From: Eleusine coracana subsp. coracana
Lineage: Eukaryota; Streptophyta; Magnoliopsida; Poales; Poaceae
Direction: 5' to 3'
DNA length: 64,000 bases
Assembly (NCBI GenBank): GCA_032690845.1
Contig: CM064423.1
Coordinates: forward strand, 31,890,044 to 31,954,043
Below are positions 11,478 to 22,900 of the stretch, piece by piece (positions within the stretch are counted from its first letter, which is position 1; the number at the start of each line of letters is the position of its first letter). A program made the position numbers and the translations under genes. A model generated the notes under the pieces. The model worked only from the letters and a program-made list of their open reading frames with translations, ran no database searches and was not told the origin of the DNA.

Positions 11478-13838
11478 ACGGTCCGGTCAGTAGTAGATCA
11501 GCAGGGGCAAAGCTGTTGGTGCCGAGGATTGCAGTGACCGGACGGTTCGGTCAGACAGTGACCGGACAGTCTGGTCAGTTGACCCAGAAAGCTGATTTCA
11601 TAGAGTAACGGCTAGTTGGAGGTTGGAAGCCTATATAACTTTGTTGTTGGGGTCTTGGAGACCTCTCTTGGCCAGTAGAATTGCTTGGAGCATTTGGTGA
11701 GAGCCAAGAGGAAAAGAGGAGAGCACTAAGAGGAGATATTGCATATCTTGAGAGTGCTAGTAAGAGTAACATGGAGTGATCTTGCACATCTAAGGCTAGG
11801 TATCCTTGAGGGTGTGATCTAGGTTGTTACTCTTGGTCTATGGTGAGACCTAGACTCGTTAGGTGTCGGTGATCGAGCCTATCGTGATCGGTTGTGAAGG
11901 CCGTCACACGTTTGTACATGGTTTGAACCCGCCGGTGAAAGGGGCATCACTAGTGAGCGTTCGTGTCGGCTTGGAAAGTCCGGCAAATTCTCGAGGGAGG
12001 CGAGTTTGTGCCTTGGTGGCAGCGGTGACGCGCACCGTGTCTTCACTTCGAGAGTGGTTGCGGGCTCATGGGCGAGAACTCCATATTGGTGGCGGGAGGG
12101 ACTGGGACCCCGGCGGGAGTGGTCCAATAAGGAGTAGGGGAAGGCGCCATCCTTCCTAGACCTCGGGAAAAAATCATGAGCATTTCTTGACCCACTCTTT
12201 ACTATTCCGCATTTGTGTGCTCTAGTATCTAGGTTGAATTGATCATCATAAACACTAGCATATGTAGGGTCTTGACCTACTATACTTGTTAGGTTGCAAT
12301 GATTGCTAGGCTCTAGTAGTGTAAATTGAAGTATTTGAATTCGTGAGCGACTTACTGATTCATCCCCCCTCTCGGTACGCCTTCGGTCCTTGCATAAACA
12401 CGTCAATATCGTGGTACGTCGTCTCCAGAACTTGATCAGTTTGAAAGGTAAGATGACAGCGACGAGTTCTGATCAGTTCATGCAAGGAACCGTGTCGAGC
12501 GCAAGGAATTGAAACGTTGTTTCTTTAACTCGATCAGATTTATGCAACAAATGACATGGTGCGTAGGGATTGGAACGTCTGGCTATGATTCCTTTACTCC
12601 ATCAGATTGATGGAATGAATAACGTCAAGCGCTAGGGACTGGAACATCCAGTTACAGCGAGTTCATCAGACGTCATCTCCGAAACTTGATATAAGATTGA
12701 AAAGCAAGACAACAACAACGGTGCAGCTTCTGAGCAGTTCATGCGACGAAGCGTTGTGCAAGTTCCAATGTCCAGTCTAAGTGTATATATATGCGCTCAC
12801 AAAAATGGCATAGGAACTGTGGAAGAAAGGAGCCGGACTCTTGACTCTACTATATTTTTTTCTTTGGAAAGTATAAGAACCAACGTGATGAGGCATCAAC
12901 CATCGCATTACTAAATGAAAGGATGCATGTTGTCTTCCAGTCTGAAACCAGTTCGACTTTGGGCCAAGCATCGTGGGCAGAATAACTATGGCGGACGACA
13001 CCACCTTGTTTAATAAGGAGTAAAGAAAGCTGATGCTTGCAAACTGAGATGTGGCTTTGTACTGATGGAGAAGCTATTAATTGGCCCATCATGACGTTTA
13101 TCATCGTAGAAGGTTGATTGGAGGGCTGGTCCTTGGTTGAAAACAATTATAATTGGATAAGACTACTAGATCCCTTTTTTTTCAGACTTGTCACTTTAAG
13201 TTTACTTCAGTGCTTTTATTGTTTTACTAGCATTTATCCCGTATGTTGCTACGGGTGAGAAAACCTTCAACATACCAAGTAATGATTTTACAGTGTTATG
13301 AAATAGCACAATCAAAACTCAAAAGTGCAAAGAAATTGCTTGTCAAGCTTATATTAATCATAAAAAAATTTAATAAACCTTGGTCTAGTAATAAATAACC
13401 AATTATTTTGTGAGTTTGTTTTTTTCAAGAACTATCCTATCTATTTCAAGTAATATATGAAAATAGTTATCCTGCAATTTTTCTATAGATAGGAACACTT
13501 CCATTGCATAAGAGTTTGTCAAGATTGACTATTCTAATTATATACATTGTGAATCTTACAACATTAGTGAATAAATCTAGTGTGTCGACAACTGTTTTCA
13601 GATGATCCATATCAATCATATCAAAGTTATCCATTGTTAGTCTTTTTATTTGGAAATTTTAGTAAACTAGTTTTGTGCACGTGCAACATGCACGTGCTAT
13701 TATTTATCAATGCATCATATACTAACAATGTTTATTCAAACTCGCAATGTATATCAAACTCTTCTGCTAGTAATAGCATTCTATGAACACATGTATCAAG
13801 ATTGAAATGAGGGAATAATTTACAGGCACAAAAATATA

Positions 13839-13998
13839 CTCCCTTCGTCCTAATTTACTTGTCATCCTAGAAGGATTTTGGGATGTCCAGATTCATAGAA
13901 TATTCAGTGAATCTAGACATACAATTTGTCTAGGTTCAGATAATATTTAATAAATCTGGTGGAAGGACAAGATGACAAGTAATTTGGGACAGAGGGAG
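13839..13998. mobile_element. Stowaway-type MITE (160 bp)
   Basis: Terminal inverted repeats start CTCCCTTCGTCC on the left and end GGGACAGAGGGAG on the right, with the inner repeat AATTTACTTGTCA pairing with TGACAAGTAATTT. TA dinucleotides flank both ends (13837-13838 and 13999-14000). This is the classic grass Stowaway signature, a non-autonomous Tc1/mariner relative. It has no coding capacity. Confidence 0.93.
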
Positions 13999-14224
13999 TA
14001 TCAATTATCCTTGAAATCTGAGAAGAATCGTATAGAGGAATGAAGAAAATGGCAGCACACACGTATGAAGATTTATCCAAGAGATGTATAGTGAGACGGC
14101 TTGTTGACATTGAGAAATAGAAGAAACAAAATTCAAGTTGAGTGTATAAATCAAAGATAAAAAGAACACCGGTGGATCCTTCACTGTATCAATAGTTAGG
14201 GTCGCTTTTAAATAATGCTCAGTT

Positions 14225-14320
14225 GTTGGTCACCATACACATACTGATGACAGGTTTGAGAGAGTTGGTCACAATACACATGCTGATGAGAGGTTTGAGA
14301 GTGTTGGTCACCGTACACAC
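14225..14320 (+). repeat. 39-bp tandem repeat, about 2.5 units
   Basis: GTTGGTCAC begins at 14225, 14264 and 14303. Each unit continues with ATACACAT, CTGATGA and AGGTTTGAGAG. Confidence 0.85.
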
Positions 14321-15063
14321 AACTCAAGACTCTGATTAACATATAAATTCACAAACTATAACCATTGATGGCATTGTGTGAGACAATTCTAACACCATCC
14401 AATGGCCTTACTATAATGTTACACATGTTGCTGAATATTTTTTGTTCTACACAAAGTCACACATGTTCATTATCTCTAAATCAATACTGCTAGTCTGCCC
14501 CTTTCTGTATAGATGGTAAAAAAAATGAACCGAAGAAAATCTTACCTCCCAGATGCTCATCATAGGAAGGAATCAACTGAAATCAAGACATGCAAGTATG
14601 AGAAACGCCTTTTCATGGTACAATAACAAGATTTATTCATGATCAACATATAGATATACGAATAAAGAAAGACATCAACTGTTTGAGTGTGCTTCAGCTT
14701 TTTGAGTGTCCTCACAGCATAGATGAAGAAAAAATGTACAATATGTGAATTGAAATAAAAATGCTTCCAATTATTAAATTGTACTTCAGCTGTTTGAGTG
14801 TTCTCATAGCATAGATGAAGAAAAAATAAATAAAAATAAATTTCATAAAGGCATGTCCATAATCATGTATATGTCAGAATTCCTGCGCATTGCCCTTTGT
14901 ATTTTCTCATCATGTTCCCTTTAAGTCGGGGCCTATTCATAACTATTGTGTTTCAAAGAGCAGAAACTCCGATGGTAAAATAGCCGCGCTACAATCCAAC
15001 TAAGAAAATAATTATTCACTAATCTGGTACAAAATTTATTCATAGTATCATTTTCAAATTTAA

Positions 15064-15948
15064 TGACGTGTAAAGAAGAATAAGATCATAACCTCATACT
15101 TAGTTGAAATCTGGCAACCATGGATGCATAAGCTATTAGTGCTGACTATGGTAGAATGAAAATACAAATGTCTAAGCTTGATGCCCTCTTAGCATATAAG
15201 AATATAAACAAATTCAAGTCTCGTATGTCCATCAAAAAAGAAATACGATCAGTATCATTCTTTTGCAAAACTAAGAAGGATAGACCATAGTGCTCACTAT
15301 ATATTATACAGTTTGTTTACTACCTTTGTCATGATAGCATGAATTGTAGCACATTAGAACAAATACAAAGGCAGACATTACTTTTCATATCAGTATTTTT
15401 TTGTATATATATGCACTTCGCTACTATTTTTTATCAAGAACTAATGGTGTCAAAAGATTATAAGCTATTGAATCACAAGTAATTCAATAGGAACTAAATA
15501 TGAATTCATTTAATTAGTTATAAATCAGCTGTAAAATGGAGCAAGCACAACTTGGGTCCAGTATGCAATGTAGACTGGTTAGACTTCCTTAGATAAGCTT
15601 TTCCTTTTCGGACAATGTGATATCTTTGAAATTTTATCTTTACTTTCTTTTGTATATAAACTCTGTAAATATAAGAAAGGAGATACCAGTACGGTATTCC
15701 CCTCCTCTTTTGCTCAATATAAAAAACAATAAACAACGTGATAAAAATTTATATTTGTGCATGCTCAGGTAATGAAAACCTTACCAATGATTTTGGCTCC
15801 TTGTTAGATGCACTAACAAGTAACAACCATGGTAAGTATGAATGAAGCAACCACTGCTTGCTGTAGAGCACTACAACAAGCAGGAAATCAAATTGTCGAG
15901 CTATATTTTTGATAGTAATTCTAGAACACTACAACAAGCACTAGAAGT
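15064..15948. other. Left margin of duplicated block, no gene
   Basis: AT-rich sequence outside element D with no supported ORF. The short minus-strand frame at 15518-15736 has no recognisable domain and recurs, shifted, in the other unit (45887-46240). CACTACAACAAG occurs at 15869 and 15927, which hints at CACTA-type ends, but no paired inverted end was found. The counterpart is 45433-46317. Confidence 0.4.
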
Positions 15949-16306
15949 TGATGTACACAAGACACAAGGTTTATACAGGTTTGGGCCTCCATGAGGATAA
16001 CAACCCTACGTCCTGTTTGGTGTGTCATGTTAGGGTTAAGGTATCCCAAGGCGAGTTCTGATGATCCTTTTCGAAGACCCCTGCCCTCCTTATATATCCG
16101 AAGGGCAGGGTTTATATAGTATGCTTTCTAGTTGGTTATAATAGATTCTATCTTTAATCTATATCTCTAATAATATCTTGCTGCCTACTCCAAGTTCGCT
16201 CCGAGTAATAATTTTCATGGGCTTTATCTTCATTGCTTCATTATTGGAACTCGGCCCACTCAGCAATATACTCTAGTGATGGGATATCCGGGGTTCACAT
16301 GTCCCA
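15949..16306 (-). repeat. 3' LTR of element D (358 bp)
   Basis: On the minus strand it begins TGGGACATGTG directly after a purine tract and ends TACATCA. A TATA motif (minus strand, complement of 16111-16118) precedes a GC-richer R region. The right-unit copy is 374 bp because of a 16-bp length difference near 46395. Confidence 0.75.
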
Positions 16307-16325
16307 TGGTAGCCCCCAAGAACTT
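16307..16325 (-). promoter_or_regulatory. Polypurine tract of element D
   Basis: The minus strand reads AAGTTCTTGGGGGCTACCA immediately before the LTR's TG. This matches the usual Tat-type tract. Confidence 0.7.
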
Positions 16326-16765
16326 TATAATTTTGACATAATGCTTTTGCATGATTATTTGACCCAATATTGAAAAGTGCTTCTTCTATATCTTTATCTG
16401 GATGAAAAAAGAAATTAACCTTTCTTCATAAACACCTAATTAGGTGTATTCATTAGGTATAGCCCCTGATTCAGATGGTATTTAGATGACTAAATGTCTT
16501 GTGAGTCTAAAATTTATCAGTCATGCCAAACTGTCAACCGTGGTCACCAACGTCGTTATCAAAATAAACCAATCCATGTAGTTTTTTTTTCTCAAAAACG
16601 TAGGAGAGCTGCGCTTCATTATATTAAGAAGAAATGAGAAAGGGACAGAGCCCGTACAACATGACGCCACACCAGTGTCACTCACACTGGTCCGACGCCA
16701 CACCCCTTGTTCTTAGTTTATAATCGCACCCGTATAAGATTATGACATGACCCTAGACCACGATC

Positions 16766-17896
16766 CTAAACACTAGGATCTCCACTTGGCCAGAGGTCAG
16801 CTAGACCGCGCGTTCCGGCCATTTCCCAGAGACGCTTCTCTTCTTGTACCACTTTCAGTGCTCGAGCTAAGCTAGGGGCTGCGCCATCAAAGACGCAACC
16901 GTTGCGCTGAGTCCAGATAATCCAAGCTCCAAGCACCACCAAAGAGTTAAAGCCTTTTCTTTGTGATCCATGAACCATGCCCAAGGCTCTCTCCCACCAA
17001 GTATCAAAACACCGATCTGTAAGAGTTGGTGCTGCATCCTGAAGCCCTAGAGGTGATAGGATCATGAACCACAGCGGCCAGGAGAAGGGGCAAGACACCA
17101 AGAGATGATTGATTGTTTCTTGCTCCTGATCAGAAAGGACACATTTCTTCGGATGGTCCAGCCCCCGTCGAGCAAGCCTGTCCGCGGTCCACCACCTATC
17201 ATGAGCCACCAACCATAGGAAAAACCTGCATTTACCAGGTGCCCATGTTTTCCAAGTTCACTCCCATGGTCCAAACTGTACAGCACCCGAGAGCAAATAC
17301 TTATATGCCGACCTCGCTGAATATTGCCCTCAGGAACAAAAGCGCCAAACATGCCGATCCTCTTGTTCTGGTTGCAGCTCAAAACTCCATAAGATATCCC
17401 ACAATGCAAACAAATCATTTAGCTCCCCAACTGACTGAACTGCTCACGCATCATGGAGCCACAAGTGTGCATTGAGCACTTCTGCCACTGTCCATTTTTT
17501 GGCAACCCGTTTGGCCACCACTGCATGCAAACGAGGGGCGATGTAGATACGCTGACCATGAAGCCAGCAGTCCTCCCAAGAAAGAGTGGTTGTTCCATCT
17601 CCCACTTTGGATGTCATGGCTACCGCAAAGAAAACTCGGACATTTTCTGGCACCTGAATTTGCAGCATGCTCCAAGGTCGGTTAGGGTCTGTTTTCTGCA
17701 GCCATAACCACCTAGCTCTCAGAGCCACTCCAAGATTTCTCAAATCCGAGATCCCTAAGCCGCCGAGCTCTTTTGGCCATGTTACTTTTCCCCATGCTAC
17801 CAAACAGTGGCCACCTTTAAGCTTCCTTTCTTCCTCTCCAAAGATATCTGCGTCGCCATTTATCGACCTCCTTGATAGCCCACTGTGGCAAGTCAA
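16766..17896 (-). pseudogene. LINE RT C-terminal region and zf-RVT domain (left unit)
   Basis: The upstream piece (17896-17444) has CLVAWGKVTWPKELGGLGI and ALRARWLWLQKTDP, typical of the region following plant LINE reverse transcriptase. The downstream piece (17212-16766) has DRWWTADRLARRGL followed by the zf-RVT cluster, where C-x2-C reads CVLS here; the right unit keeps CVLC. The H-L-L-V-S-C half is intact in both. It ends in a Trp-rich tail (WIIWTQRNGCVFDG). A frameshift separates the two parts. Confidence 0.82.
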
Positions 17897-18026
17897 TGGC
17901 CATGATAGTGTAAATCAGCGTAGCTGTCATAACAAATTGCACATGTACTGCCCTTCCTGCCTTGTTCATGAGCTCAGCTATCCACCCTGGTAGTAAGTCA
18001 GCAATGCGCTCTATGATCTGCCGGAC

Positions 18027-18596
18027 CTAAGTCTTGGTGAGTTTCTTTAGAGATAAGGGCAAGCCAAGATATTTGCAAGGGAAATCAGCCACTGCACATG
18101 GCAAATTGTTTTGAACTACCTCCAGGTCTTCTTGACGACACTGAATCGGATAAGCATTACCTTTTTGCACATTAGTATTGAGCCCCGAGGCATGGCCAAA
18201 GAGCTGTAGAAGATCCATGGTGATTCCAATATCCTGTGCCTCTGGTTCAAGAAACATCACCACATCATCAGCATAGATAGAGACTCGGTGAGGAAGTGCC
18301 CTTCTTGACAGAGGTTGGAGTAAACCATCTGCCGCTGCCTTATTCACCATGTGACCCAATACATCCATAACAAGAATAAACAACATTAGGAAGAAGGGAT
18401 CTCCTTGCCTAAGCCCTCTTCTGTGATGTATTAGCTCCCCTGGTGATCCATTCAGAAGAACTCTTGTTGATGATGATCCCAAAAGCCCACTGATAATATC
18501 ACACCAAATCTGTCCAAATCCCAAATATTTCATTACTTCCACAAGAAATGGCCATGAAACCGAATCAAAGGCTTTTGAAATATCCAATTTGAGCAA
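18027..18596 (-). pseudogene. LINE reverse transcriptase core (left unit)
   Basis: An open stretch of 189 residues with RT motif A (KLDISKAFDSVSW), the GLRQGDP motif and the catalytic YADD box (IYADDVVMF). Known plant L1 RTs read GDPLSP where this copy has GDPFFL and the right unit GDPFSL. It would copy LINE RNA at the nick site. It is a fragment: the preceding RT fingers are out of frame. Confidence 0.9.
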
Positions 18597-18877
18597 GAGA
18601 CACGGGTTTCTGCTGATGGAGGAATCTTGCTGTTTGTTGAACCAACATAAAGTTATCCTGAATAAATCTCCCTTTGATGAAAGCGCTTTGATTAGGAGAG
18701 ACCATCGGCTGCAGAGACTTTGCTAGCCTATTCGCCAAGATTTTTGGTCACAAGTATTGCGAAACTATGAACTAGGCTAATGGGTCGAAAGTCCTTGATG
18801 CAGTTGGCCCCATCCTTCTTTGGCAAGAGTGTGATGTAGGCTGAATTGAGACTGCCAAAATTGATGAACTTCCCGCT

Positions 18878-19306
18878 CTAGACCGCCGAGATGGCCTCCA
18901 TGACTTCCTTCTTGATTATTGGCCAACATATCCTATAGAACCTCCCGGTGAAACCATCCAGTACCGCCTTACTTTCCTGCTCAGTGTGCACCTGACCATC
19001 CTCCACTAACTGTGCCACAAAATTCTTTCGGCTGCAATATCTGGATTGAGCATGAAACAAGGCAGTATTAGCATCCCCATCCTTGATCCAACTAATCCGA
19101 GACCAGAGCCGCGCTATCGTTCGCAGCAAGGAAGACAAAACCAGACAATGCTTTTTGAGAGAATTGCGCAACCACAGTTCTTGGTCAGATAGTTGCCTCC
19201 GATCCTGAGCTGTCTCCAATTGATGAAGCACTTCTCTTGTTATGCCCAATTGCGTTTTCACATGCCCGACTGTCTTGTCACTCCATGTAGTGCACCTTTG
19301 GTCCAC
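18878..19306 (-). pseudogene. LINE linker between endonuclease and RT, with 58-codon deletion (left unit)
   Basis: Contains SRISWIKDGDANTALFHAQS, the well-conserved plant LINE linker, then joins directly to GFTGRFYRICW. The right unit shows the missing 174 bp (49346-49522) with the usual GPDGF context. The deletion keeps the frame. The frame starts just after TAG at 19307-19309. Confidence 0.85.
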
Positions 19307-19490
19307 CTAATTAGATGGAGTCCTCGACTCAAAAGTTATTTAAAGGCAAATAGCTTATGAGTATAAATAAGAATACACCATATAACGAAGTAATAATTTA
19401 TAATTCCAGGTTGAATCTGGCACTCCCAGTGATTCCAAAAATGAACTACTTATTATCGCAGTTCCCAGAATTGAGACTTTCACTCCCCCG

Positions 19491-19710
19491 AGTGACTCAA
19501 GCGTGAATCACTAATCTTCATAGCCCCCAAAATTAGGACTTCTATTTCCCCGAGTGATTCCAATAGTGAATCAATAATCTTTGTAGCCACCAAGATTGAG
19601 ACTAACACTTCCACGAGTGATTCCTGTAGTGAATCACTAATCTTTGTAGCCCCCAAGATTGAGACTAGCACTTCCCGGAGTGATTCCAATAGTGAATCAC
19701 TCATATGAAA
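19491..19710 (-). repeat. 63-bp tandem repeat (21-codon unit) in 3' UTR of D
   Basis: GTGAATC recurs at 19503, 19566, 19629 and 19692, exactly 63 bp apart. The minus strand is open across the array and would read SDSLLESLREVLVSILGATK-like units with small changes. The copy in the right unit is 50050-50270. Tat elements are known to grow tandem repeats in this region. Confidence 0.9.
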
Positions 19711-19929
19711 ATTATCTTATAAGTTAGATCGCAGACCCAAAAACACATAAGTATCTGATTAGCCGAGTGATTCATGACTAAAATCACCTACTTTCATTAA
19801 AACCAGACAAATTATTGCTCAATAGATATCAATAAATACTTGTCTAGGTAAATACAAATAACATCTGTGTAACAAATTGCTACTTAGCCCTCTATAAAAT
19901 TAGGTCAGTGCCTTATATAAATACTCTTT

Positions 19930-22900
19930 GGCCGTCACTATCCTCCGTACTCGCCCTTCATCCAAATCGTGTGCCACCTCTCATTCCTTCAACCATGAAA
20001 CCCTAGATCCGCTATCCAAATCCTTTGCCTTCATTTCTACGCTACTCAAACTTCAATCTCGTGAAGCTAGTCACCGCATTGCTATTCATCGTGCCTCCAA
20101 AGAGGTCTCGTCAATCTGGAAAGGGCTCCCCTAAAGGCAAGAAGTCTTTGTATCCTCCACCACCGAGCCGTATAGAAGGTGATCCCACCTTGGACATCCC
20201 CCAAGGCATCAAGGAGTTTCCTGAATCTATCATGGACAAGGAGAGGATCCACAAACTGGTGATTGACGGAGTTCTTCAAGATCAAAAGACAGCGGACTGG
20301 ATCAAAACCCTAGGTTAGACTATTCCTCAGTCACATGTTGATCATACCATTATATTTTCATCTTTCTTTTATCGCGGCCTTGGACTCTTATGCTCCAATT
20401 TCTTCCTCTTGTTTCTCCATTTTTATGAGATTAGCCTTGTAAATCTAAACCCAAAACACTATCCTGCACATCTCTATTTTTATCCATTTCTATGAAGTTT
20501 GCCTGGGCATCTCTCCTCATTTTGATCTATTCAAGGATCTATATGTCCTCAAAGCCAACAATAAAAGTTCAGTTAAGGAATAAATCCAAGTATGTTGAAG
20601 TCCCATTTCCAACAATAAGGGATGGCATGCCGAATGGTTCTTTCATGGCAACCATGCTCCTCCGCTACCGGATTTCAATGCTGAACTGCATGTGCCACAA
20701 CCATCCTTGTCTGCCAAGGCCTCACCAGAGATGCGATAGCAAGTAGATAAACTGCTAGATTACATTAGGCAGTTGAAAGAAAGGAATTTGACTAGAGTGC
20801 ATGTTGCCGCTAGCTTCATATACCAGAGGGTTCAAGCAATGAAGAGACATCATCATCCCGGATGGCAATTTAACATGGAATCAGACCCCACACAAGAAGT
20901 TCCTGAAGTCATGTCTGATAGAGAGCTAAAAGGCAGTCTAGAGAATGTCTTCTCCTCTCTTCTAAATTGGGTGCCCGAGAATAAGAAGTGTGGGTACCAC
21001 TCAGCCGAATCCAGAAACCGCGTAATCAAATGTGTTGAATGTGCTTCATTAGTTATTGATTCTGCTATAAACTTATATAATTAAATCATGCAGTCCGTGG
21101 ATCGTTTCCGTTCTTAGCCCCCACTTCCTTGCAAAAGATCTGAGGAACAGCCCTCTACATCCAAAAGGCAGAAAGCAATAATAGAAGACTCGGACGGAGA
21201 AGAAACTCTAGCTAAAAGGGCTGCTCGGACGCAAGGCAAGACAACATAGAAAACATCAACCGAGGAGCAAACTACTTGGCCGAGTGCGAAATCAACCAAG
21301 AACAACATGACAACGGATGAAATCACTCAGCCAAGTGAGGAGAATCTATCTGCATCGCCACCATCATCGTCTGCTGCCACAGAAAACCCACCCAAGGTGT
21401 CTGGATTAAAATTCAAACGTCAGCAAAGGTAATACGCTTGCCATTATATGTGATGAAATTCGGTTGCCTTCTTATGATTCTCACTGATGTTGTACAGGGC
21501 TTCTAGTACTTTGACTACATCGGGCCAGCAACCTGATGCGGCCAAGTCTGATAGAACCGCCCCCCCCCCCCCCCCCCCAACGCCGCCAAGTGGTACTCAA
21601 GAGCAACAAACTCAATAAAAATTATTGGTCATGCACCCAAGAAGCTGACAATCAATCAGCCAAAGGAGCAAAAAAACACAGCCAGCTAAAGACGTCCCAA
21701 TGAATGAAAAGCCTGAAGATCAGTCGGCACCAACACCAACTCCTCCACAACCTATTATGGATGAAGAAATAGAAGAAGAGCCCATGCTGACACAGGAAAG
21801 TGTTCCAGAGGCTATTTATAACGATCCTGCTGGTTCGGATGAAAATCCATTACCGAAGTTCATCCATCGCTGAGTGAAGGAGTAAATACCAGAGGCTACC
21901 CAGCTGAGAACGATATATCATACTAGAAACTTTGTCCAGGCTGGCGTAGATGAATCAGTCGAAAAGGAAGAAATAGAGAAATTTGAAAGGCTGGTGATGG
22001 AAGCGTACGACTCCCATCTGGTAAGCAGAAATAAACACAGAATTTCCTTTGGATCTATTACTTGTATAACTGCTGAATTACTCCTTGCTGGTACAACGAT
22101 TAAAAGTGCATGCCAAAGAAAAAACGAAGTTGTTGAACTTCACTCGAAAAAAATGCAGTGTGGCAATAGAAACTAAAAATCAACTTGCTATGGAATGGTT
22201 AGAGGTGGGTCGGCTAACCATTGAATTACAGGAGCGTTCGTCCCAGGTGGATGAACTATTGTCCAAAATAACAGGTATATCAAAATGTTCTATATATCAC
22301 ATAGTGCAACCCATATGTTCACACTAACACAATGTGCAGATCTGAATGAAGAGATAGCTAACAAGAATAGAAAACAAAACAACTCGACCATCCTTATTTC
22401 TAAGCTAAAAGATAGACTAAACGCTTTGGAATCGTCTGCCATAACCATCAAGAACTTGAAGACGGAAAACAATGGACTACTAAAACAAGCAAAAGCCTCG
22501 ACGGACCTAGAAGATAAGTTCAACAAAGCCAAGGCCTTCTACAAAAAGGTTAATGAGGAACACGCCGAGTGGCGAAAGAAAGCTACCGCCATATCCCCTA
22601 TTTAGTTGTAATCAAATTATAAACAACCACTGACATGCAATTTTTATTAGTAGATGCCCAAGAAAAACTTAAAACCCAAGAAGAACAATATGCGAAATCA
22701 TTTGTTGAGTTATCAAAAAGGTCAAATGATGCAAAAAAATCAGTGAACAGTGCAATTGATAAACTCAAAGCACTCCAAAGTTCATTCAACCATGTCAAGA
22801 AATTAAAAGAAGAATATAAGGCAAAGAATGCAACTTTGGAGGCATAAAATATCTGCAAAAGCGTCTAAAAGGTAAGCTAGTTAGTTGTCCATTACCTTTG

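Larger units (their letters stand above)
1..12400 (+). mobile_element. Element A: non-autonomous Sirevirus-like LTR retrotransposon, 3' part, split by element B
   Basis: The 5' LTR lies left of the window. What remains is a leader, an ORF1/gag-like pseudogene, a 3' UTR with purine tracts and a 3' LTR. The LTR starts at 4421 (TGTAAG, straight after a purine tract) and appears to end in CA at 12400. Element B is inserted inside it. No reverse transcriptase, integrase or RNase H is visible in the interior, so movement would need enzymes in trans. The motif GCCAAAGAGGGAGAAGTA (3843-3860) and the CCGGAC-GTCCGG palindromes recall Sireviruses (Ty1/copia), but the ORF is not a copia gag-pol. Family assignment is inference; the nesting is seen directly. 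Confidence 0.75.
4421..12400 (+). repeat. 3' LTR of element A (about 1,630 bp, interrupted by element B)
   Basis: The LTR is 4421-5134 plus 11483-12400. It begins TGTAAG after a purine tract and ends CATAAACA. The U3 has a cluster of GACCGGAC...GTCCGGTC motifs (best copy 5103-5119; others near 4905, 4924, 4993, 5121, 11537, 11560). A TATA box lies at 11632-11638 (CTATATAACTT). Element B inserted in the middle of one of these motifs. The right boundary is inferred from the CA end, because no 5' partner is in the window. Confidence 0.65.
12401..15063. other. AT-rich spacer left of the duplicated block
   Basis: No gene supported on either strand. It holds a Stowaway MITE, a 39-bp tandem repeat at 14225-14320, and a pair of similar 45-bp stretches about 97 bp apart (near 14690 and 14786, GTTTGAGTGT...CATAGATGAAGAAAAAA). 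A CCCGTATGTTGCTACGGG-like stretch at 13238-13255 and GTGCACGTGCAACATGCACGTG near 13675 may be the ends of a decayed element. I cannot define that element. Confidence 0.5.
16582..19309 (-). mobile_element. 5'-truncated L1-type LINE (left unit)
   Basis: The minus strand ends in AATATAATGAAGCGCAGC, CTCTCCTACG and GAG plus an A-run (the T-run at 16582-16590 on the plus strand), the typical plant L1 3' tail. Coding remnants in order on the minus strand are the linker, reverse transcriptase, RT C-terminal region and a zinc-knuckle domain. The endonuclease is absent. The 5' limit is about 19309, where the frame meets TAG. No convincing target duplication was found. It sits in the 3' UTR of element D. 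Frames are broken in several places. Confidence 0.88.

Noticed and set aside
11863..12406. Frames on both strands at the end of LTR A
   Set aside because: They fall in the R/U5 part of the LTR and match no protein family.
12401..15063. A possible host gene in the spacer
   Set aside because: Only short frames, high AT, a MITE and tandem repeats. No exon-like conserved block or splice pattern could be supported.
15869..15938. CACTACAACAAG direct pair suggesting a CACTA transposon end
   Set aside because: Both copies are in the same orientation, 58 bp apart, with no inverted partner, no 3-bp target duplication and no transposase.
16560..19320. Target-site duplication for the LINE using TCCATGTAG (16573 and 19282)
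   Set aside because: The second occurrence lies inside LINE coding sequence (reads CTTWSD region on the minus strand), so the match is probably chance.
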